A stretch of DNA of 6,103 nucleotides from NCBI GenBank assembly GCA_028869325.1, contig JAGWST010000090.1, positions 1 through 6,103 on the forward strand. The letters are read 5' to 3'. Below, piece by piece: positions 6,051 through 6,103 of the stretch. The notes beneath the pieces are model-generated. The model did no database searches. It was given only the letters and a program-made list of their open reading frames with translations, and was not told the DNA's origin. Source of the stretch: a bacterium. GTDB taxonomy: Bacteria > Vulcanimicrobiota > Vulcanimicrobiia > Vulcanimicrobiales > SCRA01. The number at the start of each line of letters is the position of its first letter. Position 1 is the first letter of the stretch. The translations under genes were made by a program, and so were the position numbers.

Positions 6051-6070
6051 ATGATAACTAGCGTTATCAT
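6041..6070 (+). promoter_or_regulatory. Putative promoter of a leaderless gene
   Basis: TATCAT at 6065-6070 fits the TANNNT -10 pattern and ends 5 nt before the ATG at 6076, the spacing seen in leaderless bacterial genes, so transcription would begin at or next to the start codon. TTGTGG at 6041-6046, 18 bp upstream, could be the -35. A second -10-like TATGAT lies at 6050-6055. Because the region is palindromic, the same hexamers could also work on the minus strand. Confidence 0.4.
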
Positions 6071-6074
6071 AAAA
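6047..6074. promoter_or_regulatory. Perfect 12-bp inverted repeat, probable repressor operator
   Basis: TTTTATGATAAC (6047-6058) and GTTATCATAAAA (6063-6074) are exact reverse complements separated by TAGC. The AT-rich block stands out sharply in a GC-rich genome and ends one base before an ATG, covering the likely -10. Size and symmetry suit a dimeric helix-turn-helix regulator such as TetR, MarR, PadR or GntR types; which one cannot be told. It is too close to the ATG to leave room for a Shine-Dalgarno. Confidence 0.7.
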
Positions 6075-6075
6075 C

Positions 6076-6103
6076 ATGAGCAAGAGCCTCGCCCCCCCGT
6101 CCC
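6076..6103 (+). CDS. Start of an unidentified gene (3'-partial), possibly a transcriptional regulator
   Basis: An ATG at 6076 opens a frame beginning MSKSLAPPS that runs off the window after nine codons. Nothing in these residues identifies it. Its support is positional: it begins one base after the palindrome and five after a -10-like hexamer. An operator placed so close to a gene often belongs to a self-repressing regulator, so a helix-turn-helix protein is my guess. The true start could also be further downstream, outside the window. Confidence 0.45.

Noticed and set aside
1..6103. CRISPR arrays, tRNA or rRNA genes, insertion sequences, phage genes
   Set aside because: I found no direct repeat series, cloverleaf-like gene, transposase or terminal inverted repeats; the window is ordinary metabolic coding sequence apart from the right-end palindrome.

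Overview
The window is a GC-rich (by eye about two thirds G+C), densely coded bacterial stretch, probably from an uncultured or little-studied lineage. Starts are a mix of ATG and GTG, Shine-Dalgarno sites are GGAGG/AGGA-like, and one gene near the right end looks leaderless. I cannot assign a phylum from the sequence alone; Chloroflexota, Eremiobacterota or similar GC-rich groups would fit.

Region 1 (1-1824, + strand) holds the end of a succinate dehydrogenase/fumarate reductase operon of the unusual 'type E' kind. It comprises an iron-sulfur subunit (SdhB-like, 5' end outside the window) and an HdrB-like subunit with two CCG domains (SdhE-like). The SdhB has an extra cysteine that should make its third cluster [4Fe-4S] rather than [3Fe-4S], and a long HdrC-like C-terminal tail. 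No cytochrome b anchor genes follow; the next gene is convergent.

Region 2 (1873-2843, - strand) is a D-2-hydroxyacid dehydrogenase of the glyoxylate/hydroxypyruvate reductase type. It is split by a one-base deletion near 2166, so it is either a recent pseudogene or an assembly error.

Region 3 (2959-5968, + strand) is a compact operon divergent from region 2. It begins with a 50-residue single-span membrane protein and continues two bases later with a phosphomannomutase/phosphoglucomutase. A 101-residue protein of unknown function follows, then an N-acetylglucosamine-6-phosphate deacetylase (NagA) that overlaps it. The mutase and the deacetylase both act on hexose 6-phosphates, so the operon likely serves sugar-phosphate or amino-sugar metabolism feeding, or recycling from, the cell envelope. 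The roles of the two small proteins are unknown.

Region 4 (5969-6103) is regulatory. A nested hairpin with a T-rich tail may end the NagA operon. Immediately after it lies a perfect 12+12 bp AT-rich palindrome that ends one base before the ATG of a new gene running off the window. This looks like an operator laid over the promoter of a leaderless, probably self-regulated gene. It and the type E complex are the most interesting signals here.
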